Shown here piece after piece: positions 13,964 through 14,352 of a stretch of 14,352 nt of DNA. The position numbers and the translations under genes were made by a program. Every line of letters begins with the position of its first letter. Positions within the stretch are counted from its first letter, which is position 1. The notes beneath the pieces were generated by a model. It saw only the letters and a list, made by a program, of their open reading frames with translations, searched no databases and was not told where the DNA came from. Source of the DNA: Rhodospirillales bacterium (GTDB lineage Bacteria > Pseudomonadota > Alphaproteobacteria > CACIAM-22H2); NCBI GenBank assembly GCA_016195145.1, contig JACQAF010000023.1, forward strand, positions 1 to 14,352, written 5' to 3'.

Positions 13964-14352
13964 ATGGTTCAACATCCGACGTGGCGCGAATTGCTGGCCC
14001 GCGAGAAACCCCTTGTTCTGCCCGGCGCGCACGATGCGCTGTCGGCGCGGTTGATCGAGATGGCCGGGTTTTCGGCGTATGTGATCGGCGGTTATCCGGT
14101 GGTCGGCGCGCGTTACGGCTTGCCCGATCTCGGCCTCGTCGGCCTCGGCGAGATTTCGTCCGCCATCCGCGACATCGTGTCGGCGACCGATCTGCCGGCG
14201 CTGATCGACGCCGATGACGGCTATGGCGACGTCAAGAACGTCACCCGCACCATCCAAACCTACGAGGCGATGGGCGCATCGTCGATCTTCATCGAGGATC
14301 AGGTGGCGCCCAAACGCTGCGGCCACATGGCCGGCAAGGACGTGATCCCGAC
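13964..14352 (+). CDS. Isocitrate lyase/PEP mutase superfamily enzyme, partial
   Basis: The first 129 residues of a carboxyvinyl-carboxyphosphonate phosphorylmutase/isocitrate-lyase-like enzyme; the rest is beyond the window. GGAG seven bases before the ATG supports the start, which lies 17 bases after the SDR stop. Visible landmarks: LPGAHDALSARLIEMAGFSAYVIGG (first barrel strand), GLPDLGLV (53-60), the Mg-binding DADDGYGD (82-89), FIEDQ (109-113) and the gating-loop motif KRCGHMAGK (117-125). Cys119 in KRCGH is the catalytic cysteine of the lyases (isocitrate, 2-methylisocitrate, dimethylmalate lyase), so a C-C bond lyase or oxaloacetate decarboxylase-like activity is likelier than phosphonate chemistry. 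With the SDR and the divergent TRAP operon it suggests breakdown of an imported hydroxy or keto acid. Confidence 0.9.
   Translation, partial: MVQHPTWRELLAREKPLVLPGAHDALSARLIEMAGFSAYVIGGYPVVGARYGLPDLGLVGLGEISSAIRDIVSATDLPALIDADDGYGDVKNVTRTIQTYEAMGASSIFIEDQVAPKRCGHMAGKDVIP

Noticed and set aside
1..14352. CRISPR array, tRNA, rRNA, insertion sequence or phage genes
   Set aside because: None were seen on reading the window: no regularly spaced repeats, no tRNA-like folds recognised, and no transposase or integrase motifs.

Overview
The window is strongly G+C-rich. Its gene content fits an alphaproteobacterium, probably of the Rhodospirillales type: two TRAP carboxylate transporters, an HU/IHF protein, a ComM-type AAA+ protein, an ethanolamine-type APC permease and a large PEP carboxylase-like enzyme. 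This assignment rests on family resemblance judged by eye. No RNA gene, insertion sequence, phage gene or CRISPR array was seen.

Left edge (1-881, minus strand): the N-terminal third of a TRAP large permease, preceded by a TRAP small permease gene that is broken by an internal deletion and stop. Next (1266-3349, plus): an intact HU/IHF-family gene followed by two hairpins, then an intact comM/YifB gene. From 3611 to 5260 lies a decayed patch. An FMN-dependent azoreductase gene carries a 19-nt insertion and a nonsense codon, a DUF1989 gene (urea carboxylase-associated family) is frameshifted and truncated, and a LysR-type regulator on the opposite strand keeps only its DNA-binding domain. The DUF1989 and LysR remnants converge on one junction, as if a single deletion had removed both 3' ends. 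The intact APC permease (5448-6923) runs divergently from the LysR stub and was probably its target.

A double hairpin separates the permease from a 966-residue PEP carboxylase-like gene (7085-9985). It keeps several active-site landmarks, but the usual His and Arg of the glycine-rich catalytic loop are replaced, and most of the aspartate-inhibitor contacts known from E. coli appear to be missing.

Right part (10007-14352): a complete TRAP operon on the minus strand, read dctP, then a strong hairpin, then dctQ and dctM. It is divergent from a plus-strand pair encoding a gluconate-5-dehydrogenase-like SDR and an isocitrate lyase/PEP mutase superfamily enzyme cut by the window end. The roughly 200-nt divergent promoter region holds overlapping palindromes. 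The likely logic is carboxylate uptake, oxidation or reduction by the SDR, and C-C cleavage by the lyase, probably under one regulator lying outside the window. The substrate cannot be read from the sequence.

No clearly new multi-gene system is visible. The best leads are the divergent PEP carboxylase-like protein, the TRAP/SDR/lyase module, and the traces of deletion in the decayed patch.
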